DNA of 56,234 nt from Sulfitobacter sp. (GCA_024636445.1 JAGXHE010000039.1:1-56234), one strand, 5' to 3'. Shown: positions 43,427 to 53,089, numbered from the stretch's first letter. Notes: generated from the letters alone by a model not told the origin. Numbers and translations: made by a program.

Positions 43427-43803
43427 TCAGCGTCCTCCATTTCGGCATATGTCGCCTTGGCCAAGGCTATCGCGTGGTTGGCCTTGGGAACACCCGCGTA
43501 AATCGCGACATGCTGGAAGGCTTCGATCACGTCCTGCTTGGTGGCCCCCGTGCGGGCCGTGGCGCGGATGTGCATCGGGATTTCGCCAAAATTGCCCGTC
43601 GCCGCCAACAGCGCCAGCGTCAGCATCGACCGCTCGCGTCGGCTGATCGCGTCACTGGCCCAGACGGTGCCCCAGGCGGCATCGGTGATAAGCCCCTGGA
43701 ACGGCGCGTCAAATTCGGTCTTGTTGGCCTCGGCACGGTCGACATGGGCGTCGCCCAGCACTTCGCGGCGGACCCTCATGCCCCTGTCTGTCTTGTCGCT
43801 CAT
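43423..43803 (-). CDS. pcaC: 4-carboxymuconolactone decarboxylase
   Basis: 126 aa, AhpD-like fold, begins [20 protein letters not shown]. Core motif [20 protein letters not shown] and the C-terminal [19 protein letters not shown] are typical of PcaC. I chose the ATG at 43803 with AAGGAG eight bases upstream, in place of a GTG three codons earlier. pcaB and pcaD, needed for the intermediate step and the next step, are not nearby. Confidence 0.94.
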   Translation of the reverse strand: MSDKTDRGMRVRREVLGDAHVDRAEANKTEFDAPFQGLITDAAWGTVWASDAISRRERSMLTLALLAATGNFGEIPMHIRATARTGATKQDVIEAFQHVAIYAGVPKANHAIALAKATYAEMEDAE

Positions 43804-43830
43804 CGTGACCACTCCTTGGTAGATCGGGCC

Positions 43831-45000
43831 TCAGTAGGGCAGGCCGACATAGTTCTGCGCCATCGCGGCCTGTGCGGCCGGGCTTTGACGCAGGAAGGCC
43901 AGCTCGGCCAGTTGCATCTTCTTGTCGAAATCGGACTGGCCGGGATAGTTGTGCATCAGGTTCGAGAACCACCAACTGAACCGCTCGGCCTTCCAGACGC
44001 GGGCAAGGGCGCGTTCTGAATACCGTTCGATGCCGTCGCTGTCGTCGTCCAGATAGAACTGTTTCAGGCCGTTGTAGAGGTAATGCACATCAGATGCGGC
44101 GGTGTTCAGACCCTTGGCACCCGTGGGCGGAACGATGTGGGCGGCGTCACCGCACAGGAAAAGCCGCCCCCAGCGCATCGGCTCGGTCACGAAAGACCGC
44201 AACGGCGCGATGGATTTCTCGATGCTGGGTCCGGTGATGATTGTGTCGGCGGCGCTCTGCGGGATGCGGCGCTTCAGCTCATCCCAGAACGCGTCGTCGG
44301 ACCATGCGTCGACGGTGTCGGTGACGGGGCACTGGATGTAATAGCGGCTCAGGTGGTCGTTGCGCATGCTGCACAGGGCAAAGCCGCGTTCCGAGTTGGC
44401 ATAGATCAGCTCGTCGTCAACCGGGGGCGTTTCCGACAGGATGCCCAGCCAGCCGAAAGGATAAACCTTTTCGTACTCGCGCCGCTGCGCTTCGGGGATG
44501 GTTTTTCGGCTGACACCGTGGAACCCGTCGCATCCGGCGATAAAGTCGCAGTCGATGCGGATTTGCTGACCGTCCTTGGAGTAGGTCACATAGGGCGCAT
44601 CGGTCTTTGCGTCGTGGATCACCACGTCTTCGACCTCGTAGACCGTTTTCAATCCCGCCTTGTCGCGGGCTTCGTAGAGATCGCGGGTCACTTCGGTCTG
44701 CCCGTAGACCATCACAGAACTGCCGGTGTGCTCGGCAAAGTCGATGCGGAACATATCACCGTCGTAGCCGACCATCGTGCCGTTGTGAATGAACCCTTCG
44801 GCGTGCATGCGATCGGACACGCCTGCCTGTTCCATCAGCCCGATCAGGCCGCGTTCCAGCACGCCCGCACGGATACGGGACAGGACATAGTCTTGGGTTT
44901 TACGCTCAAGAACAACGGCTTCGATGCCCTGAGTGTGCAACAGCTGGCCCAAAAGCAGCCCGGACGGCCCGCCGCCGATGATAACGATTTGAGTGCGCAT
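43831..45000 (-). CDS. pobA: 4-hydroxybenzoate 3-monooxygenase
   Basis: 389 aa flavoprotein hydroxylase, full length. FAD motif VIIGGGPSGLLLGQLL at residues 5-20, DG motif FIAGCDGFHGVSRKTIP near 155 and GD motif RLFLCGDAAHIVPPTGAKGL near 280. It converts 4-hydroxybenzoate to protocatechuate using NAD(P)H and O2. AGAGGA precedes the ATG. Divergent from pcaQ. Confidence 0.96.
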   Translation of the reverse strand: MRTQIVIIGGGPSGLLLGQLLHTQGIEAVVLERKTQDYVLSRIRAGVLERGLIGLMEQAGVSDRMHAEGFIHNGTMVGYDGDMFRIDFAEHTGSSVMVYGQTEVTRDLYEARDKAGLKTVYEVEDVVIHDAKTDAPYVTYSKDGQQIRIDCDFIAGCDGFHGVSRKTIPEAQRREYEKVYPFGWLGILSETPPVDDELIYANSERGFALCSMRNDHLSRYYIQCPVTDTVDAWSDDAFWDELKRRIPQSAADTIITGPSIEKSIAPLRSFVTEPMRWGRLFLCGDAAHIVPPTGAKGLNTAASDVHYLYNGLKQFYLDDDSDGIERYSERALARVWKAERFSWWFSNLMHNYPGQSDFDKKMQLAELAFLRQSPAAQAAMAQNYVGLPY

Positions 45001-45072
45001 GAAAGGGTCCTCTCTTCGGGACCATTTTAATGATGCTATTGCGCAAGTAAATTGATATATTGGCCGCTAAAC

Positions 45073-45088
45073 TTACCCGAATTGGTAA
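45073..45088. promoter_or_regulatory. Candidate PcaQ operator (TTACC-N6-GGTAA)
   Basis: An inverted repeat with 5-bp arms in the 90-nt pobA-pcaQ spacer, two bases before the pcaQ start. It resembles the ATAACC-N4-GGTTAT-type PcaQ sites described in rhizobia, as TTACCC-N4-TGGTAA. The position would allow autorepression and divergent activation. Confidence 0.5.
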
Positions 45089-45090
45089 CT

Positions 45091-46008
45091 ATGATCGACG
45101 GCCGCATCAAATTTCGCCACATTCAGTGCTTTGTCGAGATCGTCCGCCAAGGCAGTCTCAAGCGCGCGTCCGAGCGGCTGAACCTGACCCAGCCGGCCGT
45201 GTCACGCACGCTCAAGGACCTTGAGGAAACCCTGGGTGCCACGCTGCTGGAACGTGACAGGGGAGGCGTTACTCTGACGTCCCAGGGCGAGGTGTTCTGG
45301 CATTTCGCCCAGACGTCCCTGGCCGCATTGCAGCAAGGGCTGGACGGCGTCGACCAGATGACGCGTGGCGGGCGCACCGTGGTGGCGGTTGGGGCGCTGC
45401 CGTCGGTCGCCGCCAGCCTGATGCCGCAAGTGGCGGCTCATCTGGCCGCAGCGGCACCGAACATGCAGTTGCACATCGTCGAGGGCGCGCACGGCGATCT
45501 GGTGGGGCGGCTGCGGTCGGGTGCCTTGGACATGGTGATCGGGCGACTGGGCGCGGTGGATACGATGCAGGGCCTGTCGTTTACCCAGCTTTATACCGAA
45601 GTGGTGGATATGGTCGTGCGCCCCGACCACCCGCTGCTGCGCGCGCCGCATCTGGAATCGCTGCGCGATTGGCCGGTGATCTACCCGCCGCGCGACAGTG
45701 CGATTTACGGGCTGGTCGAGACCTTCATGCTGGCCAATGGCATCGGCGATCTGCCCGACAAGCTGGAAACCGTTTCGGGCGCTTTTGCCCATGTTTACAC
45801 GCCTGCATCCGACGCGGTCTGGATCATTTCGCATGGCGTTGTCGCCCCGGCGCTCGACGCTGGCCGTCTGGTGCGGCTGCCCTTCGATACCTCGCCCACG
45901 CGCGGACCCATCGGCGTGATGACCCGCGCTGGGCAGGCGCTGGGCGCTGGACCGGACACCGTTCTGCTGGCTACGCGAAAAGTGCTTGCGGAGCACGATA
46001 CGCCTTAG
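45091..46008 (+). CDS. pcaQ: LysR-type regulator of the protocatechuate genes
   Basis: 305 aa. N-terminal winged helix-turn-helix (IKFRHIQCFVEIVRQGSLKR, LNLTQPAVSRTLKDLEE) and a substrate-binding domain; sequence and divergent placement next to pobA/pca genes fit PcaQ. I chose the ATG at 45091, as IDGRIKFRHIQCF is the family N-terminus; 13 extra codons upstream are unlikely. Its stop overlaps the amidase stop on the other strand. Confidence 0.92.
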   Translation: MIDGRIKFRHIQCFVEIVRQGSLKRASERLNLTQPAVSRTLKDLEETLGATLLERDRGGVTLTSQGEVFWHFAQTSLAALQQGLDGVDQMTRGGRTVVAVGALPSVAASLMPQVAAHLAAAAPNMQLHIVEGAHGDLVGRLRSGALDMVIGRLGAVDTMQGLSFTQLYTEVVDMVVRPDHPLLRAPHLESLRDWPVIYPPRDSAIYGLVETFMLANGIGDLPDKLETVSGAFAHVYTPASDAVWIISHGVVAPALDAGRLVRLPFDTSPTRGPIGVMTRAGQALGAGPDTVLLATRKVLAEHDTP

Positions 46009-47690
46009 TCTGCGGTGCGCGGTGGGGCCGTACGGTAGGGGCCAGTTGCCTCGAACGCGCAGGCAAGGGACAGCAGGCCATTGTCGTCATAGGCGCGTCC
46101 GGCAAAGGTCAGACCCACAGGCATTCCGATGTCGGCCATCGTTCCCATTGGCACCGTCACGGTCGGAATCCCAAGATGCCGGATCGCGAGATTGCCATTC
46201 GCCACCCAAACCCCGTTGCGCCACGCCAGATCCGCCGATGCCGGGTTGGTGTCGGCATCCGCTGGCCCCACGTCGGCCACAGCGGGGAAGATCACCGCAT
46301 CCAGTCCCAGACCGTCCATCCACTCCTCAAGATCGATGCGGCGGGTGTCTTCCAGCCCCTGCAATCCTTCTGATAGCATTGGAATATCGGTAAAGCTGTC
46401 GACCGGTTGGGCGCGGGCATGGGCGGGATACTGCGCGATGTTGTCATCAAAGCCGGTATAGCGGTCAGGCAGGCTGCCCTGCGGCACCGGAAATATCTGG
46501 TCGCCATCGACATCGGCAAGACGGTTCAGCGACGGATCATTGTTGGCCTGCAGAAAATCATTCCAACCCCAGACTGACAGATCGACGATTTCGCGTCTAA
46601 GGTACTCGGCAGGAACCAGCCCCCGCGTCGCGATCTTGGGGCAGCCGGGGCGGTCGCCCTCGTAGTTCGAGACCACCGGGAAATCGACCACGACCACCTC
46701 AGCCCCTGCCTGTTCCAGCGCCGCACGCGCCTGTTCCCAAAGTGTTATGATCGCCGCACGGGTTTCGATCCGCTTGCCTGTCGCCCCGCCTATGCCTGCG
46801 TCACTTGCTGTGCCCGCTGCGGAGTCAGCATTGATATACATCGCGGGCACGCCAAACCGCTTGCCGCGCAGCGTGCCACCCGCGAGCGCCGGATAGGACG
46901 CTGGCCGGACCTGAGAAGCGGCAGGCAGGCTGATCCAAGGCTGCGCGCGCCAGAAATCGCCACGGGTTTCGGGGTCATCCGCCACGATCACATCCAGCAC
47001 TTCCAGCAGATCGGCCATGCTGCGCGTCTGCGGCACCACCACATCCATCGTCGGCACCAGCGGCCAGTTGCCGCGCACCGAAATCACGCCACGGCTGGGC
47101 GTATAGGCGCAAAGCGCGTTGTTCGACGTAGGCGCGCGTCCGCTCGACCATGTCTCCTCGCCCAAGCCAAATGCAGCAAAGCTGGCGGCGGTCGCGGTGC
47201 CCGATCCGTTGGAAGACCCCGAAGCAAAGGCCGCTGTCAGGTAGTCCGCGTTATAAGGCGATTCTGCGCGGCCATAGACCCCGCGCTGCATCCCGCCATT
47301 GGCCATCGGCGGCATGTTGGTCAGCCCGATCAGCACCGCGCCACCCTTGCGCAATTGTGCTAGGGCAAAGGCGTCGTCGCCGGCAATCAGGTCCTTGAAC
47401 GCGGGCGATCCTGCGGCGACGGTCAGGCCCTTGACCTTGTAGCTGTCCTTGGCCGTGTAGGGGATTCCGTCGAGCGGGCCGCGAACTTGCCCCGCCGCGC
47501 GACGCGCATCCGACGCCTGCGCCTCGGCCAGCGCATCTGGGTTCAGGACCGGCACGGCGTTCAGGCAGGGGCCGCTGCCGTCAAAGCGCGCGATGCGGTC
47601 CAGATAGGCCTCGACCAAGGCGACACTGGTGGTCGCACCGCTTTCCAATGCGGCGCGCAGGTCGGCGATAGAGGCTTCGACGACATTCAT
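46005..47690 (-). CDS. Amidase-signature family hydrolase
   Basis: 561 aa. The Ser-Ser-Lys triad region is visible: Lys in YTAKDSYKVKG near residue 82 and serines in AFASGSSNGSGTATAAS near 155. The substrate is not evident; such enzymes hydrolyse small amides or aryl-amides. The start overlaps the agmatine deiminase stop (ATGA), so the two are coupled and may act on nitrogen compounds in sequence. Agmatine deiminase yields N-carbamoylputrescine, usually a nitrilase-family substrate, so a direct link is only a possibility. Confidence 0.85.
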   Translation of the reverse strand: MNVVEASIADLRAALESGATTSVALVEAYLDRIARFDGSGPCLNAVPVLNPDALAEAQASDARRAAGQVRGPLDGIPYTAKDSYKVKGLTVAAGSPAFKDLIAGDDAFALAQLRKGGAVLIGLTNMPPMANGGMQRGVYGRAESPYNADYLTAAFASGSSNGSGTATAASFAAFGLGEETWSSGRAPTSNNALCAYTPSRGVISVRGNWPLVPTMDVVVPQTRSMADLLEVLDVIVADDPETRGDFWRAQPWISLPAASQVRPASYPALAGGTLRGKRFGVPAMYINADSAAGTASDAGIGGATGKRIETRAAIITLWEQARAALEQAGAEVVVVDFPVVSNYEGDRPGCPKIATRGLVPAEYLRREIVDLSVWGWNDFLQANNDPSLNRLADVDGDQIFPVPQGSLPDRYTGFDDNIAQYPAHARAQPVDSFTDIPMLSEGLQGLEDTRRIDLEEWMDGLGLDAVIFPAVADVGPADADTNPASADLAWRNGVWVANGNLAIRHLGIPTVTVPMGTMADIGMPVGLTFAGRAYDDNGLLSLACAFEATGPYRTAPPRTAD

Positions 47691-48730
47691 GACGCACGCG
47701 GTTTGGGCTGTTGCTGGGTGATGCAATGCACACCGCCACCACGGGCAAAAAGCTCGGTCGCATCCACGCCCACGATCTTACGGCCCGGATAGGCAACGGC
47801 CAGAATCTCCTGCGCCTGCGCATCGGCGCGCGGCTCGTTGAACGCGCAGGCAATCACCGCATCGTTGATGACCAGATGGTTCACATAGCTCCAGTCGACG
47901 GGGCCATGAGCGTCGGTCAGCGTCTGGGGTGAGGGCAATTCGATGATCTCGAAACTGCGCCCTTTGGCGTCTGTTTCCGCTGCCAGTTGCGCGCGAATGT
48001 CCTGCATCACCGCATGATCGGTGTGCGCCGGATCGCGCTGGTCATGCAGCAGGATCACGCCGGGCGATGGCATGCAGGCCACTATGTCCACATGCCCGCG
48101 CGTGCCGAAGGTGTCGTAGTCGCGTTCCAGCCCGCGCGGCAGCCAAATCGCTTTGGTCGCACCTAGCGTGCGGGCCATTTCTTCGGCCACGCGGGCACGG
48201 TCCAGATTGGGATTACGACCGGGATCAAGCTGGACTGTTTCGGTCAGCAAAACCGTACCTTCGCCGTCCACATGAATGCCGCCGCCTTCGTTCACCAGCA
48301 GCGAGGGCACCACCGGCACGCCCGCCAGATCCGCGATGAACCGCGCCAGATCGCGGTCATTGCCGCTGGCCGTCCAGTCGCCGCCGCCCCAGCCGTTGAA
48401 AACCCAGTCCACCGCTGCCAGCGCGCCGTCCGGCCCATGCACGAATGTCGGACCTGAATCGCGCATCCAGAAGTCGTCGATGGTGCGCGCGTGAATTGTG
48501 ATTTCGGAAGATAGCAGCGTCTTGGCGCGCGCGATCTCGGTCGGGTCAACAATCATCGACACAGGCTGGAAACCGGCGATGGTATTGGCCACACGCGCCC
48601 ATGCAGCGTAGCCTGCTTCACGCTCGGCGCTGGTCTCGCCCAGGGTCTGTCCTTCGCGCGGGAAGGACATCCAGATGCGGTCTTGCGGGGCGGTTTCTGC
48701 GGGCATGAGCCAAGTCATAGGCCAGGTCAT
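47687..48730 (-). CDS. aguA: Agmatine deiminase
   Basis: 347 aa, pentein fold. The N-terminal LMPAETAPQDRIWMSFPREG, the ARTIDDFWMRDSGPTFV block near residue 80-97, the NEGGGIHVDGEGTVLLTE block and the catalytic Cys in ARGGGVHCITQQQP match peptidyl-arginine-deiminase-type agmatine deiminases. AGGAGA precedes the ATG. Converts agmatine to N-carbamoylputrescine and ammonia. Confidence 0.9.
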   Translation of the reverse strand: MTWPMTWLMPAETAPQDRIWMSFPREGQTLGETSAEREAGYAAWARVANTIAGFQPVSMIVDPTEIARAKTLLSSEITIHARTIDDFWMRDSGPTFVHGPDGALAAVDWVFNGWGGGDWTASGNDRDLARFIADLAGVPVVPSLLVNEGGGIHVDGEGTVLLTETVQLDPGRNPNLDRARVAEEMARTLGATKAIWLPRGLERDYDTFGTRGHVDIVACMPSPGVILLHDQRDPAHTDHAVMQDIRAQLAAETDAKGRSFEIIELPSPQTLTDAHGPVDWSYVNHLVINDAVIACAFNEPRADAQAQEILAVAYPGRKIVGVDATELFARGGGVHCITQQQPKPRAS

Positions 48731-48790
48731 AAGGGTGTCTCCTGAGGGTCCGTTCAGCGGCCCCCAAAGGTTAGACGATTTCCCGTTGCC

Positions 48791-48815
48791 TGTGTAAAGC
48801 CCCTTGGTTTACGCA
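48791..48815. promoter_or_regulatory. Inverted repeat TGTGTAAA-N9-TTTACGCA upstream of aguA
   Basis: Eight-base arms with one G-U pair, 60 nt before the aguA start and just downstream of tRNA-Pro in the opposite direction of reading. It could be an operator for aguA-amidase or help end the tRNA transcript. There is no U-run. Confidence 0.3.
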
Positions 48816-48865
48816 AACGCAACCGGGCAAAAGCAGGCCGCTATGATATGTAAAATCTGTGAAAA

Positions 48866-48942
48866 TGGTCGGGCTGAGAGGATTCGAACCTCCGACCCCC
48901 TGCTCCCGAAGCAGGTGCGCTACCAGGCTGCGCTACAGCCCG
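48866..48942 (-). tRNA. tRNA-Pro (anticodon CGG), with encoded CCA
   Basis: 77 nt. Acceptor arms CGGGCTG and CAGCCCG pair; the D arm contains AGCCTGGTAGCGCA; the anticodon stem CCTGC/GCAGG holds the loop TTCGGGA (CGG); and the T arm GGAGGTTCGAATCCTC is intact. The 3' CCA is encoded. Confidence 0.97.
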
Positions 48943-49011
48943 ACCGTAAGGCCGCGAGGTATCGTTTTTGCCCCGAATTGGCAAGTCTGATCTGCGGTAC
49001 AGAGCCTGATG

Positions 49012-49908
49012 TCAGGGGCGGCGCGTCGCAATCGGCGGCGTGACCGGTGCGCCGGGTTTCAGTCTCGCTTCGCGGAAAACGATGTAGAGGCCCGAGCCGA
49101 TAATCAGCGCCGCGCCCAGCAATGTCGGCCCCTTGGGATATTCGGAAAAGAACAGGATGCCAAAGATCGTGCCCCAGATCAGTTGCGAATATTGCATGGG
49201 GGCGATCAGCGCCGCTTCGCCGCGTTTGAACGCTTCGATCATGCACAGCATCGCCAGAAACGAGAACAGCGCGACGATTGCCAGCCCGCCAAAGTCCTGC
49301 CCGCTGACTGGCTGAAACGTAAACGGCATGACCGCGCCCAGCAGCACGATAATGCCCAGCATGGGGTAGAGGATCATCAGCGGCAGCCGCTCGGACCCGC
49401 CGATGCGCCGCGACGAGATATGGACCAACGCGTTGCCAACAGCCGATGCCAGCGCGGTGACATGGCCGATGCTGAGCGTCTTGGTGTCGGGCCGCAAAAC
49501 GATCAGCACGCCCACCAGCCCCACGATCACCGCAGTCGCGCGCCGCCAGTGCAGAACCTCGCCCAAAAGTGGCACGGCCAGCAGTGTCACCAGCAGCGGC
49601 GCGGCGAACAGGATGGTATAGGCCTCGGCCAGCGGCAGCACCAGAAACGCATAGAACGCCCCGACTGTCGCGAACATCACCGCCACCACTCGGATTGCCA
49701 TCCACAGCGGATTGGCAGGCCGCAATGTGCCGGGCGTCTTGTCGTGGATCAGCATGAAGATGACGTAGGGCAGGCCAAGCAGATAGGCGAAAAACGCAAT
49801 CTGGATGGCAGGCAGGGTCGCGCCCAATCCCTTGATGATCGCGTCATGGGCGGAATAGATCAGACCGCCCAGCAGGGCGATCAGGATGCCTTGGATATTG
49901 CGCGACAT
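49012..49908 (-). CDS. DMT-superfamily (EamA) transporter
   Basis: 298 aa with about ten membrane helices in two EamA repeats. The first opens IQGILIALLGGLIYSAHDAI and PLAEAYTILFAAPLLV; the second has RRGEAALIAPMQYSQLIWGT-like sequence. Substrate unknown; the family includes exporters of metabolites and amino acids. Not part of an evident operon. Confidence 0.85.
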   Translation of the reverse strand: MSRNIQGILIALLGGLIYSAHDAIIKGLGATLPAIQIAFFAYLLGLPYVIFMLIHDKTPGTLRPANPLWMAIRVVAVMFATVGAFYAFLVLPLAEAYTILFAAPLLVTLLAVPLLGEVLHWRRATAVIVGLVGVLIVLRPDTKTLSIGHVTALASAVGNALVHISSRRIGGSERLPLMILYPMLGIIVLLGAVMPFTFQPVSGQDFGGLAIVALFSFLAMLCMIEAFKRGEAALIAPMQYSQLIWGTIFGILFFSEYPKGPTLLGAALIIGSGLYIVFREARLKPGAPVTPPIATRRP

Positions 49909-49968
49909 GGGGCGACCTCTTGCAATCTGCCCATGGCATGGCCGACATTTCGGTGGGCTTCAAGGGGG

Positions 49969-49996
49969 GCGTGCCCGCATCAGGCCGCGGGCACGC
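49969..49996 (-). terminator. Stem-loop after leuB
   Basis: Perfect 10-bp arms GCGTGCCCGC and GCGGGCACGC with an 8-nt loop, 12 nt beyond the leuB stop. No T-run follows, so termination strength is uncertain. The rest of the 100-nt gap to the DMT gene shows nothing else. Confidence 0.6.
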
Positions 49997-50008
49997 GAGG
50001 TTTCAGGG

Positions 50009-51115
50009 TTACAACGATGCGTCGAGGGCCGCGAGGATCGCGTCGCCCATGCCGGTGGTCGAAACGGGCGTCACGCCCTCTTCGGCCAGCAGATCGGCAG
50101 TGCGCACACCATCGGCCAGCACTTTTTCAACGGCGGCTTCCAGACGGGCCGCTTCGTCGCCCTGATCAAAGCTGTAGCGCAGCGCCATCGCAAAGCTGAG
50201 GATACAGGCGATCGGGTTCGCCTTGCCCTGACCGGCAATATCGGGCGCCGATCCGTGCACGGGCTCATAAAGCGCCTTGGGGCGGCCATCGGCGTTGGGC
50301 GCGCCCAGGCTGGCCGAGGGCAACATGCCAAGCGATCCGGTCAGCATCGCCGCGCAGTCGGACAGGATGTCCCCGAACAGGTTGTCGGTCACGATCACGT
50401 CGAACTGCTTGGGCGCGCGGACCAGTTGCATCGCGCCGTTGTCGGCGTACATGTGGGTCAGCTCGACATCGGGGTAATCGGTGTCGTGCACTTTCTGCAC
50501 GACTTCGCGCCACAAGACGCCGCTTTCCATCACGTTGGCTTTTTCCATCGAGCACACCTTGTTGCTGCGACGACGGGCCAGTTCAAACGCCGACCGCGCG
50601 ACGCGGTCAATCTCGGATTCGGTATAGCGCTGGGTGTTGATCCCGACGCGCTCGTTGCCCTCTTTGAAGATGCCGCGTGGCTCGCCAAAATAGACGCCCG
50701 AAGTCAGCTCGCGCACGATCATGATGTCGAGCCCCGAAACGATGTCTTTCTTCAGCGAGGAGAAATCAGCCAGCGCGTCAAAGCACTGCGCCGGGCGCAG
50801 GTTCGAGAACAGGTCCATTTCCTTGCGCAGACGCAGCAGGCCGCGCTCGGGCTTCTCGCTGAAATCCAGCGCGTCGTATTTGGGGCCGCCCACGGCACCC
50901 AGCAGCACGGCGTCGACTTGGAGCGCCCTTGCCATCGTGTCGTCGTGCAGCGGCGTGCCGTGCTTGTCATAGGCCGCACCGCCGACAAGGTCTTCTTCCA
51001 CGTCGAACGCCAGATCGCGTTTCGCGCCGAACCAGTCGATGACACGTTTGACTTCGGTCATCACCTCGGGGCCGATGCCGTCCCCGGCAAGGATCAACAG
51101 GGAAGGGTTCGACAT
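50009..51115 (-). CDS. leuB: 3-isopropylmalate dehydrogenase
   Basis: 368 aa. [20 protein letters not shown] at the N-terminus, substrate Args near [12 protein letters not shown], and the metal/NAD block [20 protein letters not shown] near residue 245. Third enzyme of leucine synthesis. The ATG at 51115 follows GAGGAG; a longer frame upstream overlaps the spacer and is rejected. Confidence 0.97.
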   Translation of the reverse strand: MSNPSLLILAGDGIGPEVMTEVKRVIDWFGAKRDLAFDVEEDLVGGAAYDKHGTPLHDDTMARALQVDAVLLGAVGGPKYDALDFSEKPERGLLRLRKEMDLFSNLRPAQCFDALADFSSLKKDIVSGLDIMIVRELTSGVYFGEPRGIFKEGNERVGINTQRYTESEIDRVARSAFELARRRSNKVCSMEKANVMESGVLWREVVQKVHDTDYPDVELTHMYADNGAMQLVRAPKQFDVIVTDNLFGDILSDCAAMLTGSLGMLPSASLGAPNADGRPKALYEPVHGSAPDIAGQGKANPIACILSFAMALRYSFDQGDEAARLEAAVEKVLADGVRTADLLAEEGVTPVSTTGMGDAILAALDASL

Positions 51116-51179
51116 GGGTTTTCTCCTCGGAAAATGGGTTGAAAATGGCGTAGCGCGGCGGGTTCCGAGCGTCAAGTTG

Positions 51180-52250
51180 TCACCGCGCGGGGTCTGCCCG
51201 GACAAGGTCCACCCAGACAAGGCGGTGGCGGCTGGCCTGGGCCACGGTCTGTGCAAACGGATCGTCGGGTGCAGGCCAGACCACGCCGCTGTCGGTCACA
51301 GTCCAGTCCGCCGAGGGCAGAACGTAATCGACACGCATGTTACCGGGGTTGGGATCATCCCAGTCGGCAGTGTCCGTGGCGTCTCCGACGGCGGTGGCTC
51401 CGGGGCTGGTCGGGGCCACATCAATCAGGCGCGGATCGCTCAGAAGCCTGCGCATGACGGGTTGGAGTCCGTCACCGGCAGAAGGGTCCAGATTGGCATC
51501 GCCCAACAGCACGAAACGCGTCGTCGGGGCGGCACCGAATGCACCGTCCAGATAGACCTGCCAAAATCGCGTCTCATCGGCGTTGCGCAGGCCGTTGCGG
51601 TCTTCGGGGCCATCGAAGACCGGCGGGGTCGCGTGATAGGTCAGCAGGCTGACGCGGCCAATGTCCGGCACATCGACCGGCACCACCCAATGTCCGGTGG
51701 TCGACAGCCGCTGGGCGGCTTGGGCGGCGACACTGGGAAAGGGTCCCGCATCGGTACGGGGCAGGGTGGCACCCGGCAGATCGACCCAAAGCAGCCCCGA
51801 GAAATCGCGCACCGCATCGCGGGCCACCGGATAGCGCGAAAGGATCGCCATGCCACCCTGACCGGAAAACGCGCCAAACCCTTGCGAATCTCCCGGACCG
51901 CCCAGACGTCCATCGCCGTCCATATCCAGTCCCGTGACCATACCGGTGTTAGGGCGCAGGGCAAACTGGTGCGGATAATGCAGCCCCTCGGCCTCAAGCG
52001 CCTTGGCAAAAGCCGCCAGAGCAGCGCCCGTCAGGTCGTAGTCAAACCCTTGCAATGCGACGATGTCCGCCTGCGCATGGACCAGAACCGCCACCACCGC
52101 GTCAATCTGCACATCCTCGCCGCGCGTGATGTCACGCAGCAGCAGGCCGGGGCCCTTGCGGTCCAGTTCGGTGTGATAGGTAGCGATACGCAGGCTGTCG
52201 GCCAATGCAGGAAGGGTCAGCAGCCCGAAGGCGCAGACCCATAGGATCAG
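51180..52250 (-). CDS. Secreted endonuclease/exonuclease/phosphatase-family protein
   Basis: About 356 aa. It begins with a signal peptide ([19 protein letters not shown]) and has the family blocks [51 protein letters not shown] and [10 protein letters not shown]. Likely a periplasmic or exported phosphodiesterase/nuclease. No ATG, GTG or TTG lies before the signal peptide outside the upstream gene; the best start is a CTG that overlaps its stop (CTGA). The only ATG in frame is 41 codons further upstream, inside the upstream gene. Confidence 0.75.
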   Translation of the reverse strand: MILWVCAFGLLTLPALADSLRIATYHTELDRKGPGLLLRDITRGEDVQIDAVVAVLVHAQADIVALQGFDYDLTGAALAAFAKALEAEGLHYPHQFALRPNTGMVTGLDMDGDGRLGGPGDSQGFGAFSGQGGMAILSRYPVARDAVRDFSGLLWVDLPGATLPRTDAGPFPSVAAQAAQRLSTTGHWVVPVDVPDIGRVSLLTYHATPPVFDGPEDRNGLRNADETRFWQVYLDGAFGAAPTTRFVLLGDANLDPSAGDGLQPVMRRLLSDPRLIDVAPTSPGATAVGDATDTADWDDPNPGNMRVDYVLPSADWTVTDSGVVWPAPDDPFAQTVAQASRHRLVWVDLVRADPAR

Positions 52251-53089
52251 GCGACCTGATAGTCGTTTTCCGCCTCGCGGGCATAGCTGCGGCGGCGCTT
52301 TTCTTCGATCATGTTCGCGACTTTGCCCATCGCAATGCCGCGCATCAGCAGGCTGGCAGGTAGAAAGGCCCATAGGGTCATCGTCCAGATCAGGGTTTGC
52401 GAGTCTTGCAACGTTATCGGGCCAATGACGTGGGCTGCAAGTTTCGCGAGTGCCGGCAGCACGAAAGGCAGCAAAAAACCCAACACGATGTTGATCCGCG
52501 AGTCGCGTTGCAGCCGTGTCAGCGCGTCACCCCCCGCTGTGGGATCGAACAGTGGCAGATTGATCCACACGTTGAACGCGCCGTTGCGCGACGAAGGCCA
52601 GCCGAAGAGGCGGACCATGACCATGAAGATCGCAGCGGTCACCAGTGAGAACAGATAGCTTAGCCCGGCGGATGCGCGCACGATGCGCAGCGAATCCTCG
52701 GGCATGTCCGCAGGCATCGACAAAACCACCAGCCGCACAGGCGAGAATGGAAAGTCGAGCATGTGCCCGACCAGACGCGCGATGGATGTCATCGCTCCGG
52801 TCACAAGCGTCGGTTCGGTACGCCCCACGCAAATCACCGTCAGCAGGAACACCGTCACAAAGGTTCCACAGAACCGCAGCCGGTTCAGCGGCGGCGCGTT
52901 GCGGAATTCGACGATGGATGGAAAATTCGAGTTGTATTCGACAAAGACAAGAGCGGCAGCCAACAGGGCGATAAGCAAGATGATTTGCGTCGTGTCCGCA
53001 GACACCACCGGCAACATCAGCGCCGGAGTGGCAATCATCAATGCCACCAAGAGGCCGCGCATGGCGGCACCTGTCAGTCGTGCAATCAC
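52247..53089 (-). CDS. Conserved membrane protein of unknown function
   Basis: 280 aa with about six membrane helices (for example LLVALMIATPALMLPVV, IILLIALLAAALVFV and IVLGFLLPFVLPALAK) and a basic C-terminus (EEKRRRSYAREAEN). I do not recognise a functional family. Starts at GTG overlapping a small upstream frame (GTGA) and its stop overlaps the possible start of the phosphatase-family gene, so the two are probably cotranscribed. Confidence 0.75.
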   Translation of the reverse strand: MIARLTGAAMRGLLVALMIATPALMLPVVSADTTQIILLIALLAAALVFVEYNSNFPSIVEFRNAPPLNRLRFCGTFVTVFLLTVICVGRTEPTLVTGAMTSIARLVGHMLDFPFSPVRLVVLSMPADMPEDSLRIVRASAGLSYLFSLVTAAIFMVMVRLFGWPSSRNGAFNVWINLPLFDPTAGGDALTRLQRDSRINIVLGFLLPFVLPALAKLAAHVIGPITLQDSQTLIWTMTLWAFLPASLLMRGIAMGKVANMIEEKRRRSYAREAENDYQVA

